A stretch of DNA of 13,538 nucleotides from assembly GCA_021204605.1 (NCBI GenBank), contig JAJPZD010000094.1:1-13538 (forward strand). The letters run 5' to 3'. The position numbers and the translations under genes were made by a program. Below the pieces are notes generated by a model. That model was not told where the DNA came from. It worked only from the letters and a program-made list of their open reading frames with translations, and ran no database searches. This DNA comes from Prevotella sp. GTDB lineage: Bacteria > Bacteroidota > Bacteroidia > Bacteroidales > Bacteroidaceae. Of the stretch, positions 13,060 to 13,538 are shown in pieces; the stretch's first letter is position 1; each line of letters opens with the position of its first letter.

Positions 13060-13538
13060 TTAGGTTTTTATTTTATATTCACTAATACTGCGTGTTTTGT
13101 TCGAGAAGCATACACCGATTTTATATAGTTTACGTTCATCTGCGGCAAACACTTTGGCATAGTCTTTGGCCTCTATTTGCGCAAGAGCCTCATCTGCAGG
13201 AACATCCACCTTAACTTCTATTAGATAAATATAGTTTTTCGTTTTTACTACAATGTCTATCCGTCCATCAGAAGTGGCATACTCCACTTGCGTATAGAAA
13301 CCCATTATCTTGAATATCAGGCACATCACATTCTGGAAATATATCTCCAACTTACCCGCTATCTGGTAACTATTGCCGTCCAAAAGCGTTTTCATACTTG
13401 ACATGAAACACTCCGGACGGCCTTCCTCAACATCACATACAAAATTATCAAGGAAATCGCTGGCTTTTTTATCTTTGTTCTTGATATAAAACGGCAAGAG
13501 GAAATTAGTAAATCCCTGCTCAACCTCAAGATTCGGAA
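13060..13538 (-). CDS. AAA-ATPase-like/PD-(D/E)XK nuclease-domain protein (C-terminal part)
   Basis: This is the C-terminal part of a minus-strand gene whose 5' end lies beyond the window; 158 complete codons are visible, ending in TAA at 13060-13062. The frame stays open to the edge, reading PNLEVEQGFTNFLMPFY, so the internal ATG at 13497 is not the true start. The segment matches the PD-(D/E)XK domain (PDDEXK_9/DUF1703 type) that follows an N-terminal AAA-ATPase-like domain in a large Bacteroidetes family; full members are roughly 500 residues. Nuclease-fold residues are visible: the Asp of GRIDIVV (codon at 13255-13257) and the Glu and Lys of LIEVKVD (13216-13218 and 13210-13212), then ALAQIEAKDYAKVF. 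The biological role of the family is not established; a nuclease or mobile-element link is inferred only. It sits beside repeat-rich intergenic DNA. Confidence 0.85.
   Translation of the reverse strand, partial: PNLEVEQGFTNFLLPFYIKNKDKKASDFLDNFVCDVEEGRPECFMSSMKTLLDGNSYQIAGKLEIYFQNVMCLIFKIMGFYTQVEYATSDGRIDIVVKTKNYIYLIEVKVDVPADEALAQIEAKDYAKVFAADERKLYKIGVCFSNKTRSISEYKIKT

Noticed and set aside
1..13538. CRISPR array, tRNA, rRNA, intact insertion sequence or prophage genes
   Set aside because: I saw no regularly spaced repeats, cloverleaf or rRNA-like sequence, transposase or phage protein in any frame.

Overview
This window looks like a chromosomal segment of a Bacteroidales bacterium, most likely Prevotella or a close relative. 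The evidence is the murG-murC-ftsQ-ftsA-ftsZ order without ddl or murB, A-rich leaders with weak Shine-Dalgarno sequences, promoters of the Bacteroidetes type (TTTG, about 19-20 nt, TAnnTTTG), and an AAA-ATPase-like/PD-(D/E)XK protein of a kind abundant in this order. I worked by eye without database searches, so the genus is an inference. Most of the window is core genome.

Positions 1-6057 (+ strand) hold the distal end of the division and cell wall (dcw) cluster: the 3' end of murG, then murC, ftsQ, ftsA, ftsZ and a GatB/YqeY-family gene. Genes overlap by 10 bp or lie 29-54 bp apart, which suggests one operon. MurG and MurC act in peptidoglycan precursor synthesis. FtsQ, FtsA and FtsZ build the divisome. 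ftsZ has an unusual N-terminal extension with a duplicated FG(E/D)PE motif, and a hairpin lies over its stop codon.

Positions 6058-6348 lie between convergent yqeY and groEL. They hold a strong bidirectional terminator next to groEL. The part closer to yqeY has a complete-looking minus-strand unit: a consensus Bacteroidetes promoter, about 125 nt without a substantial ORF, and an intrinsic terminator with six U. I propose this as a small RNA, the best candidate for something undescribed here.

Positions 6349-8283 (- strand) are groES-groEL. Upstream is a close match to a sigma-54 -24/-12 promoter, preceded by two near-identical 12-bp direct repeats, and I found no good housekeeping promoter there. 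Positions 8573-9478 (- strand) encode a secreted glucosaminidase with two LysM domains. It is divergent from ppdK (9731-12454, +), which encodes pyruvate phosphate dikinase. The 252-bp divergent region contains a well-formed Bacteroidetes promoter for each gene, and ppdK ends at a strong terminator.

Positions 12518-13059 are noncoding and repeat-rich. They contain a REP/MITE-like element with two inverted GC-rich hairpin modules, a separate 13-bp inverted repeat, and a hairpin-bearing segment resembling dispersed Bacteroidales intergenic repeats. On the far side, at the window edge, is the C-terminal part of a PD-(D/E)XK protein on the minus strand. This end is the accessory-looking part of the window. 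I see no CRISPR array, tRNA, rRNA or intact insertion sequence.
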